Origin: Thermoflexaceae bacterium
GTDB lineage: Bacteria; Chloroflexota; Dehalococcoidia; Tepidiformales; Tepidiformaceae
NCBI GenBank assembly: GCA_015075555.1
Contig: JABTUD010000001.1
Location: 930,001 to 994,000, forward strand
Direction: 5' to 3'
Length of the DNA: 64,000 nucleotides
The translations under genes were made by a program, and so were the position numbers. Below are positions 1 to 8,931 of the stretch, piece after piece. Each line of letters begins with the position of its first letter. Position 1 is the stretch's first letter. Below the pieces are notes generated by a model. The model saw nothing but the letters and a program-made list of their open reading frames with translations, had not been told where the DNA came from and ran no database searches.

Positions 1-62
1 ACTCGGCCGCCCGCCGGTAGACAAGCTCGTCCGGGGGTTTCTGGCGCTTTGCCGCCCAGGTC

Positions 63-335
63 GTGTATGACTCCTCCCGTCAAACAACTTCGGATGGTGT
101 CACGCCGTCCGAAACAGACGCGTACCGAATGCTTGAGGCGTATGTGTCAGGCGAACTGGCAGGCGGCGCAAACGAAAGAGTTCGGAGGCACGCGAAAGCG
201 GCTCTCGATCTGGCAAATGAGCTGCTGCATCGCCGGACGGCCGATTACAGGCTCGCCGCCCTGTGCGCCCAAGCAACGACGAGTGTGATCAATCTCATCG
301 CAATCATTTCGGGCCGCCGCGACCGCGGACGGTGA
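63..335 (+). CDS. Small hypothetical protein in mobile element
   Basis: This 90-residue protein would start at GTG and is not recognised. The frame is open upstream only to a stop at 18-20. The sequence looks protein-like: a charged helical stretch (residues ~18-50, rich in Glu, Arg and Ala) is followed by a hydrophobic patch and a basic GRRDRGR tail, suggesting a small helical protein. No Shine-Dalgarno site is obvious. It precedes the conjugation operon by about 130 bp and could be element cargo or a small regulator. It may also be a non-coding frame. Confidence 0.4.
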   Translation: MYDSSRQTTSDGVTPSETDAYRMLEAYVSGELAGGANERVRRHAKAALDLANELLHRRTADYRLAALCAQATTSVINLIAIISGRRDRGR

Positions 336-465
336 TCGAGCGCCCCCCAACGGGGATTGGAACGGATTTCGAGCAGAAGGGCCGACTTTGGAATCGATCG
401 GTCCGGATCCTGGAACGCCCATGGAACCGTGACGAGCACGCTCTCCTCAAACACCCGACGAGGAG

Positions 466-855
466 ATGCCTGTGCAACGCCACGAAGTCCCCACTCACCT
501 CAACATCGAGGACAAGGCCTTTGCCGGCCTGACGATGCGCCAGCTGATGGTGGCGATCATCGGCCTGGCTCTCGCGTATTCCGCCATGAGCGAAGCGCCA
601 GTTCCGCTCGTCGTCCGTCTCGCCGCCGGGGCGACGGTCCTGTTGATGACCGCAGCTGTTTCGCTCTGGCAGCCAGCCGGCCGTTCGCTGGAGGACTGGG
701 CCTTCGTCCTCCTCCGCTACGTCAGCATCCCGCGCGTCGTCGTCTGGCGCGTCCGCACCTCACGCGAGACGGCCGCCGACGAGGAGGCGCGCTTCGAGGT
801 CCTGCTGCCTGACTGGCAGGAACTCGACACCCGGAGCGGGGGCACGCAGCGATGA
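466..855 (+). CDS. PrgI-like membrane protein of conjugation system
   Basis: This 129-residue protein resembles the PrgI family, small inner-membrane components of Gram-positive-type conjugative type IV secretion systems. The N-terminus (VPTHLNIEDKAFAGLTMRQL) matches the family pattern of V-P-x-x-ϕ-x-x-E-D-K followed by LT-x-x-Q. Two hydrophobic segments follow at about residues 28-45 and 50-68, then a soluble tail. GAGGAG abuts the ATG, so a GTG two codons later at 472, about 5 nt downstream of that site, is an equally good start. The stop overlaps the next start as ATGA, so the genes are translationally coupled. PrgI normally sits next to VirB4, as here. Confidence 0.8.
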   Translation: MPVQRHEVPTHLNIEDKAFAGLTMRQLMVAIIGLALAYSAMSEAPVPLVVRLAAGATVLLMTAAVSLWQPAGRSLEDWAFVLLRYVSIPRVVVWRVRTSRETAADEEARFEVLLPDWQELDTRSGGTQR

Positions 856-1535
856 CGACGAACGCCAAGCACGGAAGCGTCCAGGAGATGCTGCCGCTGG
901 AGGAGATCGTCGAGGGGGTGCTCTGTCTGCGGGGCGGCGACTACCGGGCGGTCATCCAGGCACAGAGCGTCAACTTCGCCCTCAAGTCCGAGGAGGAGCA
1001 GGAGGCGGTGATGGCCGCTTACCGGTCCTTCCTCAACTCCCTCAGCCATCCCGTCCAGATGCTCGTCCGTATCCTGCCCACGAACGTTGAGCCCTACCTC
1101 GCAGGATTCCGCACCAACGTGACCACCCATGCCAACAGCGAGGCCATCCGCCGCCTCGCCCTCGACCACGAAATGTTCGTCCGGCGACTCGCCCGTGAAC
1201 GGACGTTACTCGAGCGGCGCTTCTACCTCGTCGTGCCGTCGGGGCACACCGACGGTGAGGGCCATGTCAGTGTCCGATGGCCCTGGCAACGTTCCACGCG
1301 CGAGCGGGACGAGCAGAAGCTCGCGGTGGCGGCGGCCCAGCTCGATGCGCGCTGCCACGAGATAGCCCAGGGCCTGACCTCGTTCGGCGTCAGCTCGCAG
1401 CGGCTGCGGAGCGAAGCGCTCGCGGAGCTGTGGGCCGCCTGCCTCTGCTCACAGGTCTCCCAGGTCGCGCCGTCGCTCAGTGCCGGAGCGAGACCGGTGG
1501 TCGCCGCGTTCCGGAAGGAGGTCCAGCATGGCTAG
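852..1535 (+). CDS. TraC/VirB4 N-terminal-domain-like conjugation protein
   Basis: This 227-residue soluble protein lies between PrgI and VirB4 and resembles the N-terminal accessory domain of TraC/VirB4 ATPases. It has a strand-rich start (IVEGVLCLRGGDYRAVIQ), a hydrophobic segment beginning LNSLSHPVQMLVRI, then a long helical region with the FYLVVPSG strand and a CHEIAQGL helix. It has no Walker motifs. It overlaps both neighbours (ATGA at the start, ATGGCTAG at the end), consistent with an obligate partner of the next protein. The split of this domain from the ATPase is noted as a finding. The family assignment rests on position and general pattern. Confidence 0.65.
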   Translation: MTTNAKHGSVQEMLPLEEIVEGVLCLRGGDYRAVIQAQSVNFALKSEEEQEAVMAAYRSFLNSLSHPVQMLVRILPTNVEPYLAGFRTNVTTHANSEAIRRLALDHEMFVRRLARERTLLERRFYLVVPSGHTDGEGHVSVRWPWQRSTRERDEQKLAVAAAQLDARCHEIAQGLTSFGVSSQRLRSEALAELWAACLCSQVSQVAPSLSAGARPVVAAFRKEVQHG

Positions 1536-3345
1536 GCTTCCCCTGCGTCACCGTGCCCGCCGGCACCAACGTTCGGCAGACGACCTCCGTTTCGAGCTCG
1601 GCACCCGGTCCGCGATCGACCACCTGGCCCCGGCCGCGATCGAGGCCTCCCGCTCTCACCTGGTCATCGACGGCCGCTATGTGCGGGTACTCGGCCTCAG
1701 CGACTATCCCCGCTACGTCCACCCCAACTGGCTGGCCCGCCTGATCGACTTCGACGAGCCCCTGGACCTGAGCATCCACATCGACCCGCTCGACTCGGCG
1801 ACGACCGTGCGCAGGCTGACCCACAAGCTGGTGGAGCTCCAGTCGTCGCGCCTGCTCGACGCACGCAGCGGCAAGATCGCCAGCGCCGAGCGCGAGGTCG
1901 CCTACGAGGATGTCGAACGTCTGCGGGATGCGCTCCAGCGGGGCGAAGAGCGCGTCTTCTCCGTCAGCCTCTACCTGTGTCTTCGCTCGGGCTCGACCGC
2001 CGCCGTGGACGACCTGCATCGCCGCGTGGAGACGGCACTCGGCGGGATGATGGCTTCCTCGCGGGCCGCGCTCTTCGAGATGCTGCCGGGATTCCTCTCC
2101 TGCCTGCCGGCGGGCCGCGATTTCCTCGGGCGCTACCGCAACCTCGATACGACCAGCGCGGCGACGATGATCCCGTTCACGTCGAGCCACCTGTCGATGC
2201 AGGCCGGGATCCTCTATGGCATCAGCGTCCACAACAACTCGCTGGTCATCTTCGACCCGTTCAGTCGGGAGCTGGAGAACGCGAACAAGGTCGTCTTCGC
2301 CAAGAGCGGTGCGGGCAAGTCCTACGCCTGCAAGGTCGAGGCGATCCGGGCGCTGATGCGCGGCGTCGAGTACTACATCATCGACCCCGAAGACGAGTAC
2401 CGGCGGATCTGCGACGCCGTGGGCGGGCAGTACATCCGGCTCTCCGGAAGCTCGGCGCACCACATCAACCCCTTCGACCTTGCCCACGGCGCAGAGCGCG
2501 ACGGGGAGACACGCGATGCGCTCACCGAACGGCTGCTCTCCCTCCAGGGCCTCCTTGGGCTGATGCTCGCCGACCGGGGCAGCAGCCTCGGCCAGCGGGA
2601 GCGCGGCGCGCTCGACCGGGCACTCCTCGAGACCTTCGGTCGCGCGGGGATTACACGCGACGCATCCACGCACGACAAGCCGCCGCCCGTGCTGAGAGAC
2701 CTCTACGACGTCCTCCGCGAGGGCGAAGACCCGCTCGGCCTGGCCGACCGGCTCGAACGTTTCGTGGAGGGAAGCCTCGGCAACGTCTTTTCGTCGCCGA
2801 CGTCAGTCGACCTCGAACGGCCCTTCGTCGTCTTCAACATCCGCGACCTCGAGCCAGAGCTGCGTCCCCTCGGTGTCTACCTGATCGCCGACCACATCTG
2901 GCGCGAGGTCCGGCGCACCCGCAAACCGCGGATGCTGCTCATCGACGAAGCCTGGTCGCTGATCCAGCACGAGGAGGGCGCCCGCTTCCTGGCCTCGATG
3001 GCCCGGCAGGCGCGCAAGCACTACCTCGGGCTGACGACAGTGACCCAAGACGTGGAGGACTTTCTTGCGACGGCCGAGGGTCACACGGTCCTCGCCAACT
3101 CATCCGTCCAGCTCCTGATGCGGCAGGACAGCTCAACGATCGACGCCGTCACCAGCACCTTCCGGCTGAGCGCGGGGGAACGGGAGTTCCTGCTGTCGTG
3201 CCGCAAAGGTGAGGGGCTGTTCTTCGCCTCGGGGAACCATCTCGCACTGCGCATCGAGCCGAGTCCCTTCGAGCACGAGCTGGCGACGACGGACCCGGCG
3301 GAGCTGGTGGCGCGCGACGGGGAGGTGACTGATGCCGTCCGTTGA
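1528..3345 (+). CDS. VirB4-type conjugation ATPase
   Basis: This 605-residue protein is a VirB4/TraE-type ATPase that would energise the conjugative type IV secretion channel at the inner membrane. Walker A is AKSGAGKS at residues 258-265 and Walker B is the MLLIDEAW strand with Asp473-Glu474. The downstream TTVTQDVEDFL stretch fits the VirB4 core. The longest frame opens at 1480, but GGAAGGAGGT at 1513-1522 lies six bases before ATG 1528, which overlaps the previous stop, so 1528 is chosen. At 605 residues it is shorter than typical VirB4 (~800), consistent with the N-terminal domain being encoded by the upstream gene. It overlaps the primase gene by 14 bp. Confidence 0.88.
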   Translation: MARLPLRHRARRHQRSADDLRFELGTRSAIDHLAPAAIEASRSHLVIDGRYVRVLGLSDYPRYVHPNWLARLIDFDEPLDLSIHIDPLDSATTVRRLTHKLVELQSSRLLDARSGKIASAEREVAYEDVERLRDALQRGEERVFSVSLYLCLRSGSTAAVDDLHRRVETALGGMMASSRAALFEMLPGFLSCLPAGRDFLGRYRNLDTTSAATMIPFTSSHLSMQAGILYGISVHNNSLVIFDPFSRELENANKVVFAKSGAGKSYACKVEAIRALMRGVEYYIIDPEDEYRRICDAVGGQYIRLSGSSAHHINPFDLAHGAERDGETRDALTERLLSLQGLLGLMLADRGSSLGQRERGALDRALLETFGRAGITRDASTHDKPPPVLRDLYDVLREGEDPLGLADRLERFVEGSLGNVFSSPTSVDLERPFVVFNIRDLEPELRPLGVYLIADHIWREVRRTRKPRMLLIDEAWSLIQHEEGARFLASMARQARKHYLGLTTVTQDVEDFLATAEGHTVLANSSVQLLMRQDSSTIDAVTSTFRLSAGEREFLLSCRKGEGLFFASGNHLALRIEPSPFEHELATTDPAELVARDGEVTDAVR

Positions 3346-4387
3346 TGTCGAGCTGGTCAAGCAGCGCAACCCCATCGAGCAGGTCATCGCCTCCCATGGC
3401 GTGAAGCTCCAGCAGCGCGGTGAGCGCTTCGTCGGCTGCTGCCCGTTCCACGATGAGGAACACCCGAGCCTGGTCGTCTACCCGAACACCCGCAGCTTCT
3501 TCTGCTTTGGCTGCAAGGCCTCGGGGGATGTCATCGATTTTGTCAGGCGCAAGGAGAAGGTCGGCTTCCGGCGCGCCCTCGAGCTGCTCGGTGAGGCGGC
3601 TCCGCAAGTTGTGTCGAGGAACGGCGACACGCGCGGTCCGGCAGCATCCGAGTCTTCCCTGACGGTCGACGACCGTCTCATCCTCGCGGCGGCATGTGAC
3701 CTCTACCACGAGGCGCTGCTTCACAACGAGCGAACATTGCGCTACCTCGACGGGCGGGGCATCGGGATGGCGGTCGTCCGGCAGTGCCATCTTGGCTACA
3801 GCGACGGGCAGGCGCTCAAGCCCTTCCTGCGCCGCCACCGCTTCAGCCTCCGGCGAGCCGCGGAGATGGGGTTGCTGCGGAAGGATGGCAACGAGGCACT
3901 CGCCGGGCGCGTGGTGATCCCCGAGCTGCGCGGGGGCCAGTGCGCCTGGATGGTCGGCCGTGCGCTGAACGAGCGCCGGCTGAAGTACCTCGGCCTCTCC
4001 TTGCCGAAGCCGATCCTCGGCTACGAGCGCGTCCGCGGACACCGCCGGATCTTCATGACCGAGGGCGCCTTCGACTATCTCACTGGCGTGAGCTGGCACC
4101 TGCCCATCTGCGCCTTGCTCGGGACGCACGTCCGTGCGGAGCGGCTGCGCTTCCTGGACCGCGTGCCAGAAGTCGTCCTCGTCTTCGACAACGACGACGA
4201 GGGGCAGCATGCCGCCCGGGACCTTGCGGACTCGCTCGGGGCCCGAGCTCGGATCTTGCGTCTCCCGGAAGGCGTCAAAGACCTTGGCGAGCTTGGCGTC
4301 AGCGACGCTGGCCGCGAGACGTTCTTCAGGCTGGCGGCCGAACTGGGGCCCGCGGGGGAGGAGGTCCAGCATGCGCCGGCATCCTGA
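3332..4387 (+). CDS. CHC2 zinc-finger / Toprim primase
   Basis: This 351-residue DnaG-like primase of a mobile element would make primers on the transferred or replicating strand. The N-terminal CHC2 zinc finger is visible as C37-P-F-H40 with C58-F-G-C61. A middle DnaG-like catalytic region follows. The C-terminal Toprim domain shows MTEGAFDYLTG and VVLVFDNDDEGQ, the conserved acidic residues. It is shorter than chromosomal DnaG (~600 residues) and lacks the helicase-binding C-terminal domain. The start has GGGGAGGTGACT just upstream and lies inside the virB4 end, while its 3' end overlaps the coupling ATPase gene by 17 bp. Confidence 0.85.
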   Translation: MPSVDVELVKQRNPIEQVIASHGVKLQQRGERFVGCCPFHDEEHPSLVVYPNTRSFFCFGCKASGDVIDFVRRKEKVGFRRALELLGEAAPQVVSRNGDTRGPAASESSLTVDDRLILAAACDLYHEALLHNERTLRYLDGRGIGMAVVRQCHLGYSDGQALKPFLRRHRFSLRRAAEMGLLRKDGNEALAGRVVIPELRGGQCAWMVGRALNERRLKYLGLSLPKPILGYERVRGHRRIFMTEGAFDYLTGVSWHLPICALLGTHVRAERLRFLDRVPEVVLVFDNDDEGQHAARDLADSLGARARILRLPEGVKDLGELGVSDAGRETFFRLAAELGPAGEEVQHAPAS

Positions 4388-6905
4388 CCGAGCCACGGTC
4401 CTCTACGAGCTTCTTCCGTCGCGCTGGGACGACGACCCCGTCTCCCGCGCGCGGACGGTGTTTGCCGGGCTTGCGGGTGTCGAGGACTTCGCAGCTGAAT
4501 GGACGGCTACGGAGTCGGGACTCCGGTTCTACGTCCGCGCAGCTGACGATGCTGTAGCCGCGGCAGCCCTTGGCCAGGTCCGGGCGGCCTATCCCCAGGC
4601 CGACTTCGAAGAGGTTCCGGTAGATCGCCGTCCGCATCTTGACCCGCTTCATGTCGCCGGCCACGAGTTGGCGTCGCTCGTGGAGCTCCGTCTGGACCGG
4701 GATGCCGCTCTTCCACTCGATACAGATGCCAGGCACGGCGAGCCGCTCACCGGCGTGTTGGCAGCGGCCGTTGCCGTCGCTCGGGGCGACGTCCGCGTCA
4801 TTGGCCAACTCGTAGTAGGTCCTCCGCCCCGGCCAGGTTGGGCCACCAGGATCCAGGCGCGGGCCGCCCGGTCGAGCCTGCGCCAGCCAGCCGAGCGGCC
4901 GGAGACCGGCGCGGCCAGCCTTCTCCCGCTGGTCGCCGTTGCGGGCCTGGGCGCCGCGGGTATGCAGGGGTACGACTGGTACCGGGCCGGCGACTACCTG
5001 CCTCTGCTCGGTGCCGGTTCGGCGGCGGTAGCCGGGCTTCCGATCGGCGCACTTGTCTGGTCGCGCGTCCTCCGCGGCCGCGAGCCACTGACGGCAACGC
5101 TTGCCGACCAGAAGCTCGCCTTCCCCGCGTTCACCACGCGCCTTCGGCTGACGGCGATCGGCCCACGCGCCCGCGCCGAGACCGTCGAGGACGTTTGCGA
5201 TCGCGTAAGCGCGGCCTACGAGGCATTCGACCACCCCGCCGGCAACCGGCTTCGCCCAGGCCGGGCCAAGAGACATCGCGCATCACTCGACACGTCAGCC
5301 GGCGCGTTCCGTGGTGCATCGGTGCTCAACGCGGCCGAGCTGGCAGCGCTCTGGCACCTTCCCGACCTGACGTCGGGGCTGCCAGCAGCAATGAAGCCCG
5401 GCGGACGCCGCTTCCTGCCAGCCGACAACGCCACGGGCCGAGGCAGCCGGGTTGGTGTGTCCCGCCACCACGGGCAAGCCGTCCCCGTGCACCTCCCCAA
5501 GGCCGCACTGTTTCGCAACCACCTCGTCGTCGCCAAGACACGGCGCGGCAAGTCCACGCTCCTCCAGCACATCGCCCGACACCTCATGCAGCAAGTCGCC
5601 TCCCGGCGCGAGCGGCTTCTGCTCGTCGTCATCGACCCGCACCAGGACCTCGCCGAAAGCGTCCTCTCTGTCGTGCCGCCCTCGGTCGAGGAACGGACTG
5701 CCTATCTCAACCTCACCGACCGGCAACGGCCCGTCGGTCTCAACCTGCTCGACGTCGCCCTCTTCCCCAATCGCGACCGCACGGCCGAGAACATCGTGGC
5801 CATGCTGCACCGCCTCTGGCCGGACAACTGGGGGCCACGCATGGAAGGCGCGCTCAGGGCGGCCTTGCTCTCGCTCCATCAGGCGAACCAGGTCCGCCGT
5901 CGCGAACAGCAGTACACGCTTCTCGACGTCGTCCCCCTGCTGACAAGCGGCGAGTACCGGGAACGGGTGATGTCGCAGGTCCCGGACCAGACCCTCTGGG
6001 CCTGGTGGCACGACAACTACGACAACGTCGGCCGAGCGTTCCAGCAGCAGATCGCCACCCCGGTCACGACCAAAGTCGGCCGCTTCCAGGTCACCGAGGC
6101 CGCGCGTCTCACATTGGGCCAGGCACAGTCGACCATCAACCCGCGCTCGCTTCTCAGCGATGGCGGTGTCCTCGTCGTCAACACGGCGGTGGGCCTCCTC
6201 GGGGAAGGTGGCGCTGCGCTCATCGGCGCGACACTCCTCAACCTTCTCGGGCTCATCGTCGAGGACCAGATCGAACTCCCGGCAGGCGAGCGCAGCCGGA
6301 TGGTCGCCCTCATCGACGAGTCGAGCACCCTCGGTGGGGCAGATTATCCCCGCATGATGAGCGAGCTCGGGAAATACGGGGCATCGTTCGTCCTTGTGAC
6401 ACAGTCGCTCGCCAAGCTCGACGCGATCGATCGTGAGCTGCGGCCCACCATCTTCGCCAACCTCGACAGCCTGACAGTCTTTCAGGCGAGCGCCGAGGAT
6501 GCCCGTTACCTGGTCCCCGAGCTTGGGCACGACCTCGAAGTCTCGGACCTCGTCTCCCTGGACGACTACGAGTGCTATGCCCGCTGGTCGTCCGGCGGTC
6601 ACCGCCACCCGGCCTTCTCGCTTCGCCTCGATCCGCCAACCCCAGTTGACTCCGAGCGCGTCGCGGCAATCGCCGCTCAGTCGGCCACCCGCTTCGGCCG
6701 TGCTCGCGCGGACGTCGCGCAGGAGGTCGACCGCGTCTTTGCGGCCAGGGGACTGAAGCTCGGGAAAGATGCGCCCACCGGACTAGCGCGAACCGGCCGC
6801 CCCGCAGCGAACGCTGCGGCAACGGGCGCAGTGCAGGTAAGGCGAAACGAGGATCCGCCTGTACAACGGCGAAACGAGAACCGGGACAGGAGGGCGGCAG
6901 AGTGA
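4371..6905 (+). CDS. VirD4/TraG/HerA-like coupling ATPase
   Basis: This 844-residue ATPase probably couples DNA to the conjugation channel. About 250 residues of Pro/Ala-rich N-terminal sequence contain two membrane-like segments (LLPLVAVAGLGAAG and LLGAGSAAVAGLPIGALVW). The motor domain has Walker A AKTRRGKS at residues 388-395, Walker B VALIDESS with Asp649-Glu650, and the motif SFVLVTQSLAKLD, as in TraG/VirD4 and HerA-type motors. The frame is open far upstream, but GGAGGAGGTCCAGC immediately before ATG 4371 decides the start. The C-terminal tail (~60 residues) is basic and Asn/Arg-rich. Whether it is a true VirD4 protein or a HerA/FtsK-like motor cannot be settled by eye. Confidence 0.8.
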   Translation: MRRHPDRATVLYELLPSRWDDDPVSRARTVFAGLAGVEDFAAEWTATESGLRFYVRAADDAVAAAALGQVRAAYPQADFEEVPVDRRPHLDPLHVAGHELASLVELRLDRDAALPLDTDARHGEPLTGVLAAAVAVARGDVRVIGQLVVGPPPRPGWATRIQARAARSSLRQPAERPETGAASLLPLVAVAGLGAAGMQGYDWYRAGDYLPLLGAGSAAVAGLPIGALVWSRVLRGREPLTATLADQKLAFPAFTTRLRLTAIGPRARAETVEDVCDRVSAAYEAFDHPAGNRLRPGRAKRHRASLDTSAGAFRGASVLNAAELAALWHLPDLTSGLPAAMKPGGRRFLPADNATGRGSRVGVSRHHGQAVPVHLPKAALFRNHLVVAKTRRGKSTLLQHIARHLMQQVASRRERLLLVVIDPHQDLAESVLSVVPPSVEERTAYLNLTDRQRPVGLNLLDVALFPNRDRTAENIVAMLHRLWPDNWGPRMEGALRAALLSLHQANQVRRREQQYTLLDVVPLLTSGEYRERVMSQVPDQTLWAWWHDNYDNVGRAFQQQIATPVTTKVGRFQVTEAARLTLGQAQSTINPRSLLSDGGVLVVNTAVGLLGEGGAALIGATLLNLLGLIVEDQIELPAGERSRMVALIDESSTLGGADYPRMMSELGKYGASFVLVTQSLAKLDAIDRELRPTIFANLDSLTVFQASAEDARYLVPELGHDLEVSDLVSLDDYECYARWSSGGHRHPAFSLRLDPPTPVDSERVAAIAAQSATRFGRARADVAQEVDRVFAARGLKLGKDAPTGLARTGRPAANAAATGAVQVRRNEDPPVQRRNENRDRRAAE

Positions 6906-8698
6906 TGCGCGACCGAACGCTGCTCTCCTGTGATGTCCTCAACTGGCTCGCACGGCTGCCGTTCCTGGCGGCTGACGATCTTGCCTTGCTGACCGGATCA
7001 CCCCCAGAGGACGTCGAGAGCACCCTGCGAGGGATGGGGCGCGACGGCCAGGTGGACTGGGTGACGCCTTCCTCGCCCGAACTCGACGGGTCCCGTCTGC
7101 ACGTCCTCACCGAACCTGCCAGGCAGCATGTCGCGAGAGACAGCGACTGGATCCACGAGGGCGTGTCCGCGCTGCCCATCGTCAAACGTGACGTGCTCCA
7201 CCGGTTGACGTGCCTGGAGGCCACCGTGGCGCTCAATGTCTTCGCAGCTGACCTCCGGTCGGCGCTACGGCGCAGCGCTGAGGTTGACCTTGGCGACTTC
7301 TGGTCGTTGCCGGTGGGCCGCCCGCGCGACGCGTGGTGGCCTCCCGGCGTCCATGGGTTTGGCTTTCTCCAGTCGGGCGGCTCCGCTGCGCCGTTCTTCG
7401 TCTTCATCGACCGAGCAGGAGCACCGGCGGCCCACCGCGCAGCGCTCGTCTCCAGCTGGTACCACTTCCGCGACGGCGGCCAGTCGTGGGGACGCGACAG
7501 TGTTCCACCGATCCTGCTTCTCTGTCCCGGCTCCGCGCAGGTAGGCGAATGGACGAATGCAGACTTCGCATCGTCGGAGCGGCGAGGTGTCACAGCACTC
7601 CACCTCGCGTTTGCCGACTGCTCCATGCCCGAGTGCCCAGCGAGCGCATCGATCTGGAGACGTTCGGGCGGGAACTTTCGCACGTCGCTTGCCCAACAGC
7701 TGACATGGTTGCCTTCCGCGGAACATCCCGCCGGACCATCGACACTCGACGGCCAGCTACCACTCGCAGAGGGCAGCGCCCCACGCCTGCACGCCTTGGG
7801 GCAGGCCGTCTGTCGCCGGGAGCGAAGTGCCTCTGGCCTCGAACGGATTGCCGCCTTGTCGCTCACGACCGCGTCGACCGTGAAGCAGCTCCTCGATTGC
7901 CTTGGTCACCATCCCTTGCTCACGGAAGCGGACCTCGCGGTCGCCCTCCGAATCCCGGAACGCGTGGCGAGACGGGCCGTGGAGCGGGCACTGGCGGACG
8001 GGCTCATCGTTGAGGTCGGCGGCGGAGGCGGACGCCGGCGCTACTGCCTAACGATGTCTGCGCTCCGGCTTCTGGCCGCCCGCGACGGTGTCCCCATCCG
8101 CCGCTACGCCCAGCACGCGCCGGTCACCGCCATGCCGGGAGAGGGCAAAGGGCACCTGCCGACGCTGCTGCGCCAGCGGGAACACACGGTCGGGGCCAAC
8201 AGCTTCTTCCTCGGCTTGCTTCACAGCGAGACCCCGGCCACGCCGAAACTCGTCTCCTGGCTCAACGCGGCGGAGTCAGCGGTGCGGTTCGAGAGCGCCG
8301 GTGTGCGGCACTCGCTACGCGCTGACGGTTCCGGCCAGGTATTGGCCGAGGGCCACGTCGCAACCTTCCTCCTCGAGTGGGACCGTGGCACCGAGCGGCC
8401 TCCGGTGCTCGGGGCGAAGCTTGCTCGCTATGCGGCCTATTTCCGCTCGGCTACTGTCGGCGGCGGTACTGCGCCGGCCCTGCTCTTCGTCACCACAACT
8501 CCGCAGCGCGAGGATCTCGTGCGTCGCCTTACGGCGCTTACCCTCGCCCAGTTCGACAGCCTCGTCCTGACGACGTGCGTCCCGCTGCTCGAACGGCTTG
8601 GCCCCCGTGCGCCGATCTGGCGCACCAGCTCGAACGAGCCACGCACGACGTGGCCCACTCCCTCTAGCGGCGGCACCCCCAAGGAGGTTCGACAATGA
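6905..8698 (+). CDS. Replication-relaxation family protein
   Basis: This protein of about 597 residues matches the replication-relaxation (Replic_Relax) type found on actinobacterial and Chloroflexota plasmids and integrative elements. The N-terminus holds a winged-helix-like region (FLAADDLALLTGSPPEDVES) and a second such region starts near residue 335 (HHPLLTEADLAVALRIPERV). The typical conserved core follows, including TLLRQREHTVGANSFFLGL and a FLLEWDRGTE segment reminiscent of a nuclease fold. It may supply the origin-recognition or nicking role, since no classical relaxase is in view. The start overlaps the previous stop as TGATG; an in-frame GTG one codon earlier (6902) is possible. Confidence 0.75.
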   Translation: MRDRTLLSCDVLNWLARLPFLAADDLALLTGSPPEDVESTLRGMGRDGQVDWVTPSSPELDGSRLHVLTEPARQHVARDSDWIHEGVSALPIVKRDVLHRLTCLEATVALNVFAADLRSALRRSAEVDLGDFWSLPVGRPRDAWWPPGVHGFGFLQSGGSAAPFFVFIDRAGAPAAHRAALVSSWYHFRDGGQSWGRDSVPPILLLCPGSAQVGEWTNADFASSERRGVTALHLAFADCSMPECPASASIWRRSGGNFRTSLAQQLTWLPSAEHPAGPSTLDGQLPLAEGSAPRLHALGQAVCRRERSASGLERIAALSLTTASTVKQLLDCLGHHPLLTEADLAVALRIPERVARRAVERALADGLIVEVGGGGGRRRYCLTMSALRLLAARDGVPIRRYAQHAPVTAMPGEGKGHLPTLLRQREHTVGANSFFLGLLHSETPATPKLVSWLNAAESAVRFESAGVRHSLRADGSGQVLAEGHVATFLLEWDRGTERPPVLGAKLARYAAYFRSATVGGGTAPALLFVTTTPQREDLVRRLTALTLAQFDSLVLTTCVPLLERLGPRAPIWRTSSNEPRTTWPTPSSGGTPKEVRQ

Positions 8699-8931
8699 AC
8701 GATCGGACGCCCCAGAACGACTACGACCTGGACCTGCTCACCGTGCCAGAGGCCGCGAAGCTTCTCCGTATTTCCCGCAACCTCGCCTATGAACTTGTCG
8801 CCCGAAACGAGCTTCCCGCCGTCCGTCTGGGCCGTGTGATCCGGATCCCTCGATATTCGCTCGACGAATGGATCGCCTCAAAGGCGGCCCAACGCGTCGG
8901 GCTGAGGACGCTATCCTCGCCCCATGGATAG
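8695..8931 (+). CDS. xis: Excisionase-like helix-turn-helix protein
   Basis: This 78-residue protein has a MerR/AlpA-type helix-turn-helix of the excisionase family. The line LTVPEAAKLLRISRNLAYEL is the helix-turn-helix, followed by the wing ELPAVRLGRVIRIPRYSLDEW, the usual DNA-binding-domain (HTH_17) signature. AAGGAGGTTCGAC precedes the ATG, which overlaps the upstream stop as ATGA. The gene overlaps the integrase gene by 8 bp. Its position directly before the integrase supports a role in directing excision, or in controlling the element's genes. Confidence 0.85.
   Translation: MNDRTPQNDYDLDLLTVPEAAKLLRISRNLAYELVARNELPAVRLGRVIRIPRYSLDEWIASKAAQRVGLRTLSSPHG

Noticed and set aside
1477-2673. 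Long minus-strand open frame (398 codons) opposite VirB4
   Set aside because: It is the antisense shadow of a well-supported VirB4 gene in GC-rich DNA, with no family motifs or ribosome site.
5295-7866. Long minus-strand open frames (437 and 518 codons) opposite the coupling ATPase and replication-relaxation gene
   Set aside because: They are antisense to clear motifs on the plus strand and carry low-complexity Arg/Ser-rich sequence.
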